A stretch of 64,000 nt of DNA from Theodoxus fluviatilis (Eukaryota; Mollusca; Gastropoda; Cycloneritida; Neritidae), in assembly GCA_034096865.1 (NCBI GenBank), contig JAWQFJ010001229.1:82501-146500 (forward strand). The letters run 5' to 3'. Shown in pieces: positions 34,616 through 45,679 of the stretch. Numbering within the stretch: position 1 is the first letter of the stretch; every line of letters begins with the position of its first letter. Under the pieces are notes generated by a model. The model was not told the DNA's origin, ran no database searches, and saw only the letters and a program-made list of their open reading frames with translations. The position numbers and the translations under genes are program-made.

Positions 34616-34798
34616 GTGAGGCGTTGTGACACGGAGAGGCGAGACATTTTGGAGGCTCAGGGACAAAAGTACAAGCAGTACGCCTTCGACTTCCACTTCG
34701 ACTGCTCCCAGAAAGAGCGCTCTCAGGCACTCCTGGCCTCTCTGACTGGCCTGGAGGATGATGATGATGAAGAGGACTTGGGAGATGACCAGGTGTGA
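34616..34798 (+). CDS. RIOK3: RIOK3 last exon
   Basis: Acceptor GCTATTTGCTGCAG, phase 0, TGA at 34796-34798. It encodes about 60 residues (ERRDILEAQGQKYKQYAFDF, then a SQKERSQALLASLTG helix and an acidic DDDDEEDLGDDQV end). It is charged, as RIO kinase tails usually are, but not closely similar to the vertebrate tail, so this exon is placed by phase, position and the acidic end. Confidence 0.8.
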   Translation: MRRCDTERRDILEAQGQKYKQYAFDFHFDCSQKERSQALLASLTGLEDDDDEEDLGDDQV

Positions 34799-34865
34799 TG
34801 TGGTGGCAATAACTAATTTGCCTAGTGGAAATCTGGTCAGTAGCACCAGCAACATCAAACTGTGA

Positions 34866-34871
34866 AATAAA
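34866..34871 (+). terminator. RIOK3: RIOK3 polyadenylation signal
   Basis: AATAAA 67 bases after the stop codon; the first canonical hexamer in the 3' region. Confidence 0.6.
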
Positions 34872-36168
34872 AAGTCGTCATGAGGGTTTTTCCTGTGTGT
34901 GAAAAGTTGTCTGTAGTTGAATTCACGCCATCAATGCCACAGCACATAACTGTTGACATTGAACAGGCAGCTTCAGAAAAGGGGTGTCTGAATTATATGA
35001 TTTGTGTCACCAACATAAACTGTGAACACCCATTGATTGCTGAAACAAAGATTTGTTACTATTTCTGTCTTCTCTTTTAGAAATGGTTTCTTGTAGGGTT
35101 TTCTAAATCAGTAAATGTTAGAGTAGCATAGTTGTATAGAAGGGCTGACTACTGAAAAACTCACAGTGTGTTCATAGTAGGGAATGATTCTTTCAAGATG
35201 TTAAAGTCTGCCTTGTCTTTGTTGATATAACAACAAGAATATAGCATAAGTCATATATATAATTAATCCATGAAAAGAAATGTACTGAAATATCTATGAA
35301 AAATCCCCCCTTACTAAAATCAAATTTCATAAAGTTTGAGTAAACAGGAAGAAAGGTGAAGTTAATATGCATATAAATTTGGCTGAATTTTGTTTTGGAA
35401 ATGTTTATGATTTTGTGGTAGATCAGTAATCCTGTGTTGCATTTTTAATGGCATTTCATTGAAACTGAAAGGTGTTTTATACTTCTACACAACATGGGAC
35501 TGCCAGCCTGGAGCTATTTCTGAAAGTGGTGCTAATCTGTTTTATAGATTGCTGACACCTTGCTTCATGAAGTTGTACTACCCTGTGATATGTGTGCTTT
35601 GATAATGTGTCCATATGAATATTCCACTGTCATTTTTTACCATCCGAGTGCCATGAACCGATCTGGTCGGTTCAGAATTTTGGTGGTTGATAAAGATATT
35701 GTGGTGTTCTTAAAACGGCAGATTATATCATTTCTCGAAATAATATTCATTTTGGAAGAAAATAAACACATATTTGGACCCACAAAAGCGCTTGTTATCG
35801 TTTTTCCCCCCATTTCGCTCACAGAGGGCAACATGTCAACAAAGATGGTGACGTGCGTTCACTTCCGCGAATGTGCAGAGCATCAATTACATTGAATCTC
35901 GTATGACTCAGAGATTTTCAAGAACAATCTAGTCAGAATATAAGTTTGAAAGGGTGTCATAAACAATTTCAGCACAGTATGCTCTTGTTTTGAAAGAATT
36001 CTTCATAGAATTAGCGTACTGATTGCCATTGCACACGTTGATGTTTATGATCTAAACAGAGGAGATGAAGCACTACTTGTGATCTACGTAGCCAAAACAG
36101 TCGCAGCGCAGTAATGTTTCCTCTGAGACACAGGTTTTCATTGGCTGAGTAACTGATCATTGAAAGAA
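34872..36168. other. intergenic DNA, no gene seen
   Basis: AT-rich. A palindrome-like CGATCTGGTCGG occurs near 35660. No supported frame. Confidence 0.4.
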
Positions 36169-38054
36169 GGCTCTAGAAATAGCGATCCAATAGGGACACA
36201 TAATGTAAACAAAGAACGAGCTCCACCGCCCACAATGGCGGAACAACCGAGTACGTCTGGCGAGAGTGAACGATTACGATGTATACGAAGTGCGTTTGAG
36301 GTTCTTGGTGCTGTAATAGATAGCAAAGACAATCCTGATGTCGAGATTGAGGATAATGACAATGATTCGGACTTCGATCTCAGGAAGAAGGAAAGGATAT
36401 GTGTTGTCTGCAGTCTATCCACCTGAGGGAAAGGTAGGAAGAGATCAAGAACCTACTGTCCAGGATGTGACGTGGGATGCCATTTGGCCTGTGAGCCAAG
36501 GTTGGAGCACTACAGAAGAATTCCTAAGCGTGGCAGACTAGAGGGAGCTAGAGAGGAGGAGGATGACTGAACAGTCTCTGTTGATAGTGGCATATCAGAA
36601 TTGCCTTAAGCCCTAACTTAATAGCCCGAACAGTTGCTCGGCGAAAGGCCCATGCAGCTGTCGCCCGATCCAATCATTCGGCACGAATTGGGTTCGCCCT
36701 TAACTGCCCGTGCTCCGTGCGCGCCGAACACCCCGACAGCTAGCTCGCTCTGGGTCGGCGAGCACGAGTCGGGCAAAAATTTGCTTGCAGCGCATGTTAT
36801 GGGAGCTGGCTTCTCATTGGCTGAGAAACCGACTCTTCTTCCGAGGAGGAGGTTTTGTTGGCGTTCTCACGACTGTTTGCACAATTAAAATGCCGGATAT
36901 AGTCTACGGTTCGCACAGAAAAGGCTGTATTTGTTCATACTCAAAACCCATCCAAAGAAAATATAAGCCCTGAACAGCATTAATTTATCAAAGCTGTATG
37001 TTGATTCCATCAATAGGTCGTGAAAGCGCTCACATTTTACAACTGGAAATGCAGGTCGATGCAATGACACGCCTAGCGAGGCTCTAGTCGCCCAACATAT
37101 GCGTGCTCTATTGAGAATGAACGCAGGTACGGCGAGATCCCCCAAACGCCGGTTCACCGTGCAGGCGTCTCGGCGCGCTCTATTAAGAACGGATGCACTT
37201 TCGGCGAGAACCCCGAACGCTGGTTCACCCGACTGACAGTCGGGCTATTAAGTTAGGCCTTTATTCTGACCTTGTCTTTTTGAACTCTGATGAAGACTCA
37301 TTGCTGAGGCAAAGTTGCTCATTCCTGTCTTGATATTTTGCATGTTGAAGCTCACAGCAGGAAGGAAAGTGACATTTATTCCTTTGATTTTTCACATTTG
37401 CATGCTTCTATAATAGTCTTAGATTAGATGCTACCAAAACTGTTTTGAAAAATTATACTCACCAGAAGTAGCTTATATTATTGTTGACACATTTCTGATT
37501 TGATATCAACTCAACAAAGTTTCTTTATCATGAATGTAAAAGTTCACCTTTATTCCTTTCCTTACTATTTCATCTGGGTTTTGCTGACATATCTTGTATT
37601 TGAATGCTTATGTTGGCCAAAATTATCATGTACCCCAAAATTAACAGAAAGCATTCCATGGGCACTCATAATATTTGAATCCTTTCCAAGTTTCTTGTAG
37701 CCAAGCAATGCTTACAGATTTTTTTTCTTGGGTAGGATAATGTTTTTGCTTGCTTGTCAAGTGCTTTTTGTCACCCTTCTTCCATATAAAAGTGTACCAT
37801 AGTAGGTGGGTAGACGGCTTTGATTAAAAAAAATAATTTAAAGCAGCATTCCAGAAGTGATTTCTATTTGCCATAAATATATATGTCATATTTCTGGTAA
37901 TAAACATATAGTTCATTCAATATTCTAGTGATATATAGTTTGTATGTGTTATTTCTGCATGTTGTATGCTTATTTGGTCATTTGGCACATGACCCGTGAA
38001 CAGGAAAAAACCGTTGACATTCGGGCACTAATAGTCTGACTCCCGGAGGGTTAA
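36169..38054 (+). mobile_element. TTAA-ending DNA element, copy 2, with nested MITE
   Basis: Homologous to 4437-5686 throughout, interrupted at 36609-37260 by another element. It ends CCCGGAGGGTTAA at 38054. The frame from 36235 (AEQPSTSGESERLRCIRSAF) stops after about 63 codons at TGA. Both copies keep the acidic N-terminal segment but no catalytic domain. piggyBac-like by its end sequence; low certainty. Confidence 0.55.
36609..37260. mobile_element. 652-bp Harbinger-type MITE with TTA duplication
   Basis: Ends AGCCCTAACTTAATAGCCCG and its inverted partner (one mismatch in 21). Flanked by TTA at 36606-36608 and 37261-37263. The homologous copy at 4.87 kb reads GAATTGCCTTATTCTGACC with a single TTA, which is the empty site. 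Internal sequence 36895-37080 is shared with modules inside the outer element at 41.6-42.2 kb. Confidence 0.93.
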
Positions 38055-38967
38055 AGTCTGCTAGTGTATAAGCATGAAGTGATTAAAATTTTACTGTGAC
38101 TGATCAAGGTTTTGGTGGTACTGCAGGTGTTTTGCTGAGATTGGTGTGTAGATATTGGAAGCTACCCACTGCAGATCTGAACCTGTAAAATGTACAGTTT
38201 AAATTCAGCATTTGATAAGCAGTAGTTCATCCCATGCGCTGGTAGTGACAGTTGCAACAATTAAACACTGTTTTCTGTTGAAAAGGTAAGCTTAGCGGAA
38301 AAGGTTTGGTGCCATCTTTAGTTTTTATCATAAAGAAACCAATAATATTGTTGTAGGAACTGATAGTAGGTGGACTCTTTCTCATGCTGAATACTACCAT
38401 TCTTGCTCTCATTAGATAGATTGTTTGTGTTCTTTCCCACTCTACTCTCCGACTGCTAAACTGGCATTCATTTGAGCAGCTGCCTCGTTGTGTGTGTGTC
38501 TGCATGAGCGTTGTGTGGATGCCTGATGGAGAAGTCTACAGAATGGTATGGTCTGTGCACCCTTGCTGCATTTGCACTTCATCTCTGTGGTGGGAGACAT
38601 GAAGTCTGGCTTTTGTCATTTCATGTTCCTTGTGGTTGAGGATTTTGGCATTTATTATTGCATGATGATATTTCATGCCTTGGCGCACTTGATGTGTGTG
38701 TATGCCTAATACAGGAGCGACAGGCAGGGTTTATGAGGATGAAATCTTAAAGGGTGGCTGCAGAGGTTGGAAAGTCTTCACTGCAGGATGAACCAGCTGT
38801 ATTCTTTTCCAAGATGAGCAAATTATGACTTCCTTCCATAATTGCGCAACCCTTGAAAGTTCAGAACTCTGTGCAAACTATTTGACTTGGTTTTGAGAGG
38901 ACAATGTGATCTTGGTGGGGTTTTGTTCATTTGTCTTTCCTTTAGGGCATTTAAACTTTTTTTGTGA
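38055..38967. other. intergenic DNA, no gene seen
   Basis: No supported frame and no recognised repeat. Confidence 0.4.
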
Positions 38968-39480
38968 TCTGAAGCCTTACTTAGGGTCTGCAGAGGTCCT
39001 GAAGCCTTACTTAGGGTCTGCAGAGGTCCTGAAGCCTTACTTAGGGTCTGCAGAGGTCCTGAAGCCTTACTTAGGGTCTGCAGAGGTCCTGAAGCCTTAC
39101 TTAGGGTCTGCAGAGGTCCTGAAGCCTTACTTAGGGTCTGCAGAGGTCCTGAAGCCTTACTTAGGGTCTGCAGAGGTCCTGAAGCCTTACTTAGGGTCTG
39201 CAGAGGTCCTGAAGCCTTACTTAGGGTCTGCAGAGGTCCTGAAGCCTTACTTAGGGTCTGCAGAGGTCCTGAAGCCTTACTTAGGGTCTGCAGAGGTCCT
39301 GAAGCCTTACTTAGGGTCTGCAGAGGTCCTGAAGCCTTACTTAGGGTCTGCAGAGGTCCTGAAGCCTTACTTAGGGTCTGCAGAGGTCCTGAAGCCTTAC
39401 TTAGGGTCTGCAGAGGTCCTGAAGCCTTACTTAGGGTCTGCAGAGGTCCTAAAGCCTTACTTAGGGTCTGCAGAGGTCCT
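38968..39480. repeat. 30-bp tandem repeat, 17 copies, almost perfect
   Basis: Unit GAAGCCTTACTTAGGGTCTG plus CAGAGGTCCT, identical in all copies except one base near 39451. 30 bp is ten codons, so frames are open on both strands; these are not genes. Confidence 0.97.
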
Positions 39481-40119
39481 AATTCTCTTGACAGATGAAG
39501 AGAGGGAAATGCTGTGCAATATGTCACTGCTGCTGGTGAACATCCTGGACTGTTGCTAAGTCCTTTCTTGAAGTTCTCAGAGTTTAGAAGTAGCCAATGA
39601 GTTTTTGTTTTTTACATAATAATTTGATAAATACAAAGAAATTGGACCCACTTGATCTCAGCATCTTGAACTTCTGGATTTTTACAGCTTACTTAGTTTT
39701 ACTGCATTTCTTAAATAAGCATTGCACTTTCTTTCTCATTAGTCAATCTTTAAGATAACTAGATTAAATACATCAACTACCTTTTCTGTTTTCAGTGCAT
39801 GCCTAGTACATGTGCAACCTATAAACCTCACCAATTGAAGCCCTATTTGATTGTTACAGCTGTCTCGATTTATATGACTTGATGATGGAAGAAATAAAGA
39901 ATTTAAAGAAACAAACTTCAGTAGAGTTTTGTCTTTTCTTTTCTTCAAATAGATGAAGCCTTCTTGTAATTGCTTGGAATTTGATACTGAAGCTTTATGC
40001 TCATGGCTACTGACTGCATGGATCATGCTACTGTCCTGGGCCTGTATGCACGTCAGAAGCGGTTAGCATAAACGCGTTTAGAGCATAAACGCGGTTAGCT
40101 ACACGGGCCCTACAGCCTG
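39481..40119. other. intergenic DNA with a mini-element end
   Basis: 40039-40110 starts GGCCTGTATGCACGTC after CTG and ends CTACACGGGCC. It looks like a very short relative or duplicated end of the adjacent outer element. Otherwise nothing. Confidence 0.4.
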
Positions 40120-40315
40120 GGCCTGCAAACGTCGGTCCGTTTAGTGGACTAATCGCGTTATCGGTATGCACGTCAATCTGGTTAGCCTATCCTATACGGA
40201 TTTTCGCGTATAAAGTTATCGCACCTCCGAGGTCCGATAGAGGGCCTAAACGCGTTTTTTCGAGCACGACAGCGGCGTCTTCTGCGAAGAAACAGGATTT
40301 TCCGGAACCGGGTGG
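40120..40315 (+). repeat. left terminal inverted repeat of the outer element
   Basis: Pairs with about 52127-52355. It holds TAGCCTATCCTATACGGATT and a CGAGCACGACAGCGGCGTCT segment. Confidence 0.85.
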
Positions 40316-41437
40316 GGATAGAGGGTGAGGATAGTGGGTGGGGATGGGAGGTGGGGATGGCGGGTGGGGATGGGGTGGGTGGGGATGCAGGGTGGGGATG
40401 GAGGGTGGGGATGGAGGATGGGGATGGGGGGTGGGGAGGAGGAGGAGGAGGAGAGGAGGGGGAGGAGGAGGAGGGGGAGGAGGAGGAGGGGGTGGAGGAG
40501 GAGGGGAAGAGGGGGAGGAGGAAGAGGGGAAGAGGGGGAGGAGGAGGGGGACGAGGAGGGGAGGAGGGGGAGGAGGAGGGGGAGGAGGAGAGGGAGGAGG
40601 GGGAGGGGGAGGAGGAGGGGAGGAGGAGGAGGAAGACGGGGGGGAGGAGGGGGAGGAGGACGGGGAGGGGGAGGGGGAGGAGGACGGGGAGGGGGAGGAA
40701 GAGGGGAGGAGGGGGGGGAGGAGGGGAGGACGGGGGGGGAGGAGGACGGGGAGGGGGAGGGGCAGGAGGGGGAGGAGGTGGAGGAGGGGGAGGGAAAGAG
40801 GGGGAGGAGGAGGGGGAGGAAGAGGGGAAGAGGGGGAGGAGGAGGGGGAGGAGGAGGGGAAGAGGGGGAGGAGAAGGGGGATGAGGAGGGGGAGGAGGAG
40901 GGGGAGGGGGAGGAGGAGGGGAGGAGGAGGAGGATGACGGGGGGGAAGAGGGGGGGGAGGAAGAGGGGAGGAGGGGGAGGAGGTGGAGGGGGAGGAAGAG
41001 GGGAGGAGGGGGAGGAGGACGGGGGGGAGGAGGAGGAGGAGGACGGGGAGGGGGAGGGGGAGGGGGGGGAGGAGGGGGAGGGGAAGAGGTGGAGGAGGAC
41101 GGGGGGGGAGGAGGGGGAGGAGGACAAGGGGGAGGACGGGGAGGGGGAGGAGGACGGGGAGGGGGAGGAGGAGGAGGAGAGGGAGGAGGGGGAGGGGGAG
41201 GAGGAGGGAGAGGAGGACGGGGGGGAGGAGGGGGAGGGGGAGGAGGACGGGGGAAGGAGGGGGAGGGGAGGGGGAGGAGGACGGGGGAGGGGGAGGAGGA
41301 GGGGGAGGGGGAGGAGGAGGGGGAGAAGGAGGAGGGGGAGGAGGAGGGGAGGAGGAATGGGAGGGGGAGGAGGAGGGGGAGGAGAAAGAGGGAGAGGAGG
41401 GGGAGGAGGAGGAGGAGGAGGAGGAGGAGGAGAAATG
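40316..41437. repeat. 1.1-kb purine-only (GGA)-rich minisatellite
   Basis: Begins with GGTGGGGATGG-type units, then long runs of GGAGGAGG and GGGGAGG. The plus strand is almost purely G and A for over 1 kb. Glycine/glutamate-rich and proline-rich frames are artefacts. Confidence 0.95.
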
Positions 41438-41595
41438 TTGAATGCATGAATAGGTCGTGCATTGCAAAATTGGAAATGCGGGTCAATGCACCTTCACGCG
41501 AAAGCACCTGTCAGTGGATTTCGTTGCGATATAACAACAATGTATTCCGCGCGTCAGCTATAAATAGACGTGCGCGAACTTGGAAGATCGGCGTG

Positions 41596-42214
41596 TAGAT
41601 GACCTGCATTTCCATTTGTAAAAGATAAGCGCTTTAACGACCTATTGATGCAATCAACATACAGCTTTGATAAATTAATGCTGTTCATGGCTTACATTTT
41701 CTTTGGATGGGTTTCTAGTGTCCCAATATACAGCTTTTTCTGTTCGAACTGTAGACAGCGTGTGTGTGTTTAGCTATACGTCTCCGTTTAGCGCGATGTG
41801 CATACCAAATCCAGTTAGGGCTTATACGTGGTTAGGGCCCGTATAGCTAAACACACACTCGCTGTCTACGGTTAGCACAGAAAAAGCTGTATATTGGGAC
41901 ACTAGAAACCCCATCCAAAGAAAATGTAAGCCATGAACAGCATTAATTTATCAAAGCTGTATGTTGAATGCATCAGTAGGTCGGAAAGGCTGGTACATGT
42001 TACAATTCGCAATGCAGGTCGACACGGCGAAGAATCCGTGGCGACGGCTCCACTGCTTACATTGCATGTTCGCACAGAAATCGCTGTATTTGGGGGATAC
42101 TAAAACCCCATCCAAAGAAAATGTAAGCCATGAACAGCATTAATTTATCAAAGCTGTATGTTGAACGCATCAATAGCTCGTGAAAGCTCCCACGATTTAA
42201 AATTGCAAATGCAG
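41596..42214. repeat. repeated module with inverted and direct copies inside the outer element
   Basis: A module with core GAACAGCATTAATTTATCAA and CATCCAAAGAAAATGTAAGC occurs inverted at 41596-41765, direct at 41860-42020, direct at 42060-42214, and in the MITE at 36895-37080. The inverted pair forms a large palindrome around 41780-41850. The last copy is cut by the Harbinger insertion at its CAG. Confidence 0.8.
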
Positions 42215-42303
42215 AGGCGTGTTCAAGACACCTACCGGTACGTACCGGTAGCATCTTGAACGACTTGTTACGGCTACCGGTACGTACCGGTACGTACCGC
42301 GCC
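42215..42303 (+). repeat. left end of the Harbinger with CCGGTACGTACCGG palindromes
   Basis: Contains repeated TACCGGTACGTACCGGTA strings and an internal inverted TTCAAGA/TCTTGAA pair. Such subterminal motifs are plausible binding sites for the element's own Myb-like or transposase protein. Only 38 bp separates it from the Myb-like start codon. Confidence 0.75.
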
Positions 42304-42341
42304 CGAGAGCCGTTGCGCCCGCTGCGCCGTGCATAGCAAAA

Positions 42342-42447
42342 ATGGCGGATGTTGGAGAAATCTGCGAAGTCGCCCTAGTGGAAAGCATTGGTGGCAGAAG
42401 GTTCAGCCTGCTACTACCGCCAAGACTAGCTGATATGATAGAAAAAG
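42342..42447 (+). CDS. Harbinger Myb-like protein, exon 1
   Basis: First ATG after the terminal repeat. It encodes MADVGEICEVALVESIGG and RFSLLLPPRLADMIEK, ends at GTAAGC in phase 1. Confidence 0.75.
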
Positions 42448-42957
42448 GTAAGCTGATGTTATGGTTATTTATTTATTTGCTATTTTACCTGTTTGTTCAT
42501 ACCAAATTTATTTCTATACCGTTGATGGGCGATTTAATATGTAAGATAATGGCGTGGCGACCTGTCAAGCGTTGAGCTGCTCGCAGCCCATCTGGACAGC
42601 GACAAGGTCAAATCATGACTCAGACTGACAAATGTAAAACAGATGAGCTATCGTTCATAACAATTACAATCAGATAAATGAATGTTTGTCACAAGAAATT
42701 TATACAAACTATGTTGGCTTGTTTAGACTACAGTCAGGGTACTTAACGCCCTTAGTACTGTGTGAGAGGTAGGGCGAGATTCTTGCAACAACAAAACGTG
42801 GCATTTAAATGGTTGGAAATACAGAAATCTTTCACCCGCATGCCCACAGAGCAAGGAGGAGAACAGATAAAACAAAAGCTATGATGCCTTTATTGTTTAA
42901 TCCGAGAGAGACTACTATTTAAGGATTGCCAAGTATTTGAAACATGTATTATTGCAG

Positions 42958-43026
42958 ATCATTTACCATCAACCGTCCTGGCCATTCTCCAACAGAGATA
43001 TGGCACCCAAGAGGACATTTCACTTT
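42958..43026 (+). CDS. Harbinger Myb-like protein, exon 2
   Basis: Acceptor TTATTGCAG, donor GTAAGT. It encodes DHLPSTVLAILQQRYGTQED. Phase 1 to phase 1, consistent with neighbours. Confidence 0.65.
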
Positions 43027-44036
43027 GTAAGTACTATAGTTGAACGACTGGATGCATTATAACCCATTAAGACAGCCCACAGATGACCATTATATTGAAA
43101 TTTTTACAAAAGTATTGGATGTGAGAATGAAGCAGCAGCATCTTATGATGCCAAATAAGTCATTTTTAAGTTTACAAGGATTTGAGAAGCATGTATTATG
43201 TACAGAATGGTGCATTTACAAGCCACTCACTTTACTCATTATCAAATTTATTATATCTTCCAATTTCAAGCCATTAAAATTTATTTATTTATGACGATTT
43301 ATCTGGTGTTAAAATGATATGCACATTTTAAGTGTAACAAATGAATATTGTAGTATTGTTGAGCATATCTGAAATTTAGTTTTACTTTATCATTGTTTAT
43401 TTGCATTTCTATTCATGCAGTCCTCTGCATCCATGGGTAAGATAAGAGTGGCCTGATGTTAGAGTGCTGCATGCTTTAATTATCCAACCTTGCATTGAAA
43501 ACCTTTATAAGCGAAAAATTACATTTGCATTTAATCTTCTGCCTTTGCTTTTTTTCCCCCAACTATAAGAAGCTTTTGCTGTCCGCTTACCTCTTTGTGT
43601 GTATTTGTGTGGCCCAAGTAGTTCTGGCATCCCAACGCTTCATGGTGGTGGTCTGCTTTTTAGTTGCATCGTCCATTTGTAGTTAGGCCAACATTTTCAT
43701 GTATATGCTGCTTGCATTGCTTTAATAATGCATCTAAATAACACTTTCATCATTGCCTATCTTTGAAGTTGTTTTAAATGGAAATGCATGCACCATTTAT
43801 GATAATGGAGTTTAGTTTCATGAGAGTTGCATGTACTTGGATTTCAGTTATATATTGGGAATCAGATGGAACAGCAACTGTTATAAAATACAACATTTAT
43901 GAATTTGAAGAGCTTTTGATAATTCAAAATGAAAATGAAAATGAACTAATAATGTTTTAATTGAATGTAGTGATTGTGATGTATTTCATATTATAATTCA
44001 TTCTGTGACAGATATCTTTTCACTGTTGTTGTTTAG

Positions 44037-44153
44037 CTCTATATAATGTTCAGCCATTTCATTGTGTTGAAGCTTTCGAGCAGTCGGTATTGATTGTGGT
44101 GGAGGCAGGAGTTTATCCTGGAGAACCTCAAGTTCCTCAGCAAGAACCACAAT
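44037..44153 (+). CDS. Harbinger Myb-like protein, exon 3
   Basis: Acceptor TGTTGTTGTTTAG, donor GTAAGT. 39 codons in phase 1 to 1, encoding a stretch ending EPQVPQQEPQ. No domain recognised. Confidence 0.6.
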
Positions 44154-44511
44154 GTAAGTCATAAAGCTAGTCTTCATACAAAAACTGAGAAATTCAAAAC
44201 CCCATGACCACAAGTACATAGAACACTTCATGGCATTGGAATTCATTACATTAAGAAATGTATTTTCCCTTCAGCTAACACACAGCTCAAAATAAAAAAG
44301 AGAGCTCTAGAGAGAGAGAGAGAATGTGTGTGTGTGTGTGTGTGTGTGTCTGTGTTTTGAGGAAGTCTGTGTGCATGCATGCATGCATACATGTGTGTAT
44401 GTTAAGGACGTCTATGTGACTTTAGCATTAAGTACTAGCATTTCCTGCAGATGAATCAACGACACAGTAATACCCTTTCCAACACTGATTGTGGTGTGTT
44501 GTTTTTTGCAG

Positions 44512-44583
44512 CCACAAGACAGGCATCAGCCGGTCCCTCTCAGCAGCCGCTGTCAGAGGCCCCTGAATCAGTCAGCCTGAGAG
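44512..44583 (+). CDS. Harbinger Myb-like protein, exon 4 (duplicate A)
   Basis: 72-bp exon, phase 1 at both ends, encoding TRQASAGPSQQPLSEAPES. It lies in the first of three tandem copies of a 379-382-bp unit with acceptor GTTTTTTGCAG and donor GTAAAT. Confidence 0.7.
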
Positions 44584-44890
44584 GTAAATGTAGGCATGTG
44601 TATCTATTCCTTGTTTCTGCAAATGAATGCCTACGTATCCATAGCCTCCCTGATGCTATTTGCAGCATCATTTACACTTCATCACCATTCCCTTCACATC
44701 CAGTGATTCATGGTGATACAATTCCTTCATATTGCTGTGCATGTCTTGCATGATAGACGTGTGTTGTGCGTGTGTGTATGTTGAGGACGTCTATGTGACA
44801 TTAGCATTATGTACTAGCATTTCCTGCAGATGAATCAACGACACAGTAATACCCTTTCCAACACTGATTGTGGTGTGTTGTTTTTTGCAG

Positions 44891-44962
44891 CCACAAGACA
44901 GGCATCAGCCGGTCCCTCTCAGCAGCCGCTGTCAGAGGCCCCTGAATCAGTCAGCCTGAGAG
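44891..44962 (+). CDS. Harbinger Myb-like protein, exon 5 (duplicate B)
   Basis: Identical in sequence to exon 4, 379 bp downstream, with the same splice sites. Confidence 0.7.
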
Positions 44963-45272
44963 GTAAATGTAGGCATGTGTATCTATTCCTTGTTTCTGCA
45001 AATGAATGCCTACATATCCATAGTCTCCCTGATGCTATTTGCAGCATCATTTACACTTCATCACCATTCCCTTCACATCCAGTGATTCATGGTGATATAA
45101 TTCCTCCAGATTGCTGTGCATGTCTTGCATGATAGACGTGTGTTGTGCGTGTGTGTATGTTGAGGACGTCTATGTGACTTTAGCATTAAGTACTAGCATT
45201 TCCTGCAGATGAATCAACGACACAGTAATACCCTTTCCAACACTGATTGTGGTGTGTTGTTGTTTTTTGCAG

Positions 45273-45344
45273 CCACAAGACAGGCATCACCCGGTCCCTC
45301 TCAGCAGCCTCTGTTAGAAGCCCCTGAATCAGCCAGCCGGAGAG
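45273..45344 (+). CDS. Harbinger Myb-like protein, exon 6 (duplicate C)
   Basis: The third copy, 382 bp further on, with several substitutions (TRQASPGPSQQPLLEAPES). Because the exon is 72 bp with equal phases, any number of copies keeps the frame. Confidence 0.7.
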
Positions 45345-45492
45345 GTAAATGTAGGCATGTGTACCTATTCCTTGTTTCTGCAATGAATGCCTAATGTGGT
45401 GAACCAAATATATCACTGTCTTTTTAGTATGTGGGACACTCATGACTATAAAGCTTTTGAGACTAAATGTGTATGTTTATGTTCTTATGCAG

Positions 45493-45679
45493 ATCGAAGC
45501 CAGTGGTCACATGAGGCCACCCTGCTTCTCATTAACGAGAGGCAGGAGAAGGACCACTTGTTCCTTCACAACACCACTCAAAGACAGGCATGGCGCAGAG
45601 TGGCCAGCTCTATGGAAGAGAGGGGCTACTGCTTCACTGCGGAGGACTGCTGCCAAAAATTTAGAAACTTGAAGCAGAG
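45493..45679 (+). CDS. Harbinger Myb-like protein, exon 7 (Myb/SANT domain)
   Basis: Acceptor TTCTTATGCAG, donor GTTTGT, phase 1 in and 2 out. It encodes a Myb/SANT (trihelix-type) DNA-binding domain: WSHEATLLLINERQEKDHLF, a spaced RQAWRRVASSMEERGYCFTA and DCCQKFRNLKQR. In PIF/Harbinger elements this second protein binds the element ends and brings the transposase into the nucleus. All eight exons join in phase to give 370 codons plus stop, so the gene looks intact. Confidence 0.85.

Larger units (their letters stand above)
11145..34871 (+). other. RIOK3: RIOK3 gene, nine 3' coding exons to polyA signal
   Basis: Nine exons with matching phases give about 430 codons ending in TGA. Human RIOK3 has 519 residues, so the first 90-120 residues are missing and should lie in exon(s) to the left or in unrecognised sequence. 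RIOK3 is an atypical serine/threonine kinase of the RIO family. In other animals it is linked to late cytoplasmic 40S subunit maturation and to innate RNA-sensing signalling. ATP-binding, catalytic and metal-binding motifs are all present in order, so the gene looks functional. RIOK3 is preferred over RIOK1 because of the ECAIKVFKTTLNEF and KGFAGKGKNITTKHD segments. The introns are heavily loaded with repeats. Confidence 0.93.
44424..45402 (+). repeat. about 380-bp exon-containing triplication
   Basis: Three tandem units each contain ACTAGCATTTCCTGCAG, the intron with ACACTGATTGTGGTGTGTTG, the 72-bp exon and ATGTAGGCATGTGT. The first two differ at only a handful of bases; the third is truncated at its end. 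Confidence 0.93.

Noticed and set aside
34880..35080. A 66-codon gene after RIOK3
   Set aside because: It lies just downstream of the polyadenylation signal and has no recognisable content.
38968..39480. CRISPR-like array
   Set aside because: Repeats are directly adjacent with no spacers, and the DNA is clearly eukaryotic.
38823..39559. Ten-residue repeat proteins on both strands
   Set aside because: Artefact of the 30-bp tandem repeat.
40039..40110. A separate complete 72-bp MITE at the left of the outer element
   Set aside because: The left flank is CTG but the right is CTA, so no matching target duplication; more likely a duplicated or rearranged end.
40182..41598. Proline-rich and Gly/Glu-rich proteins of 150-440 residues
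   Set aside because: Translation of a purine tract; all frames look alike.
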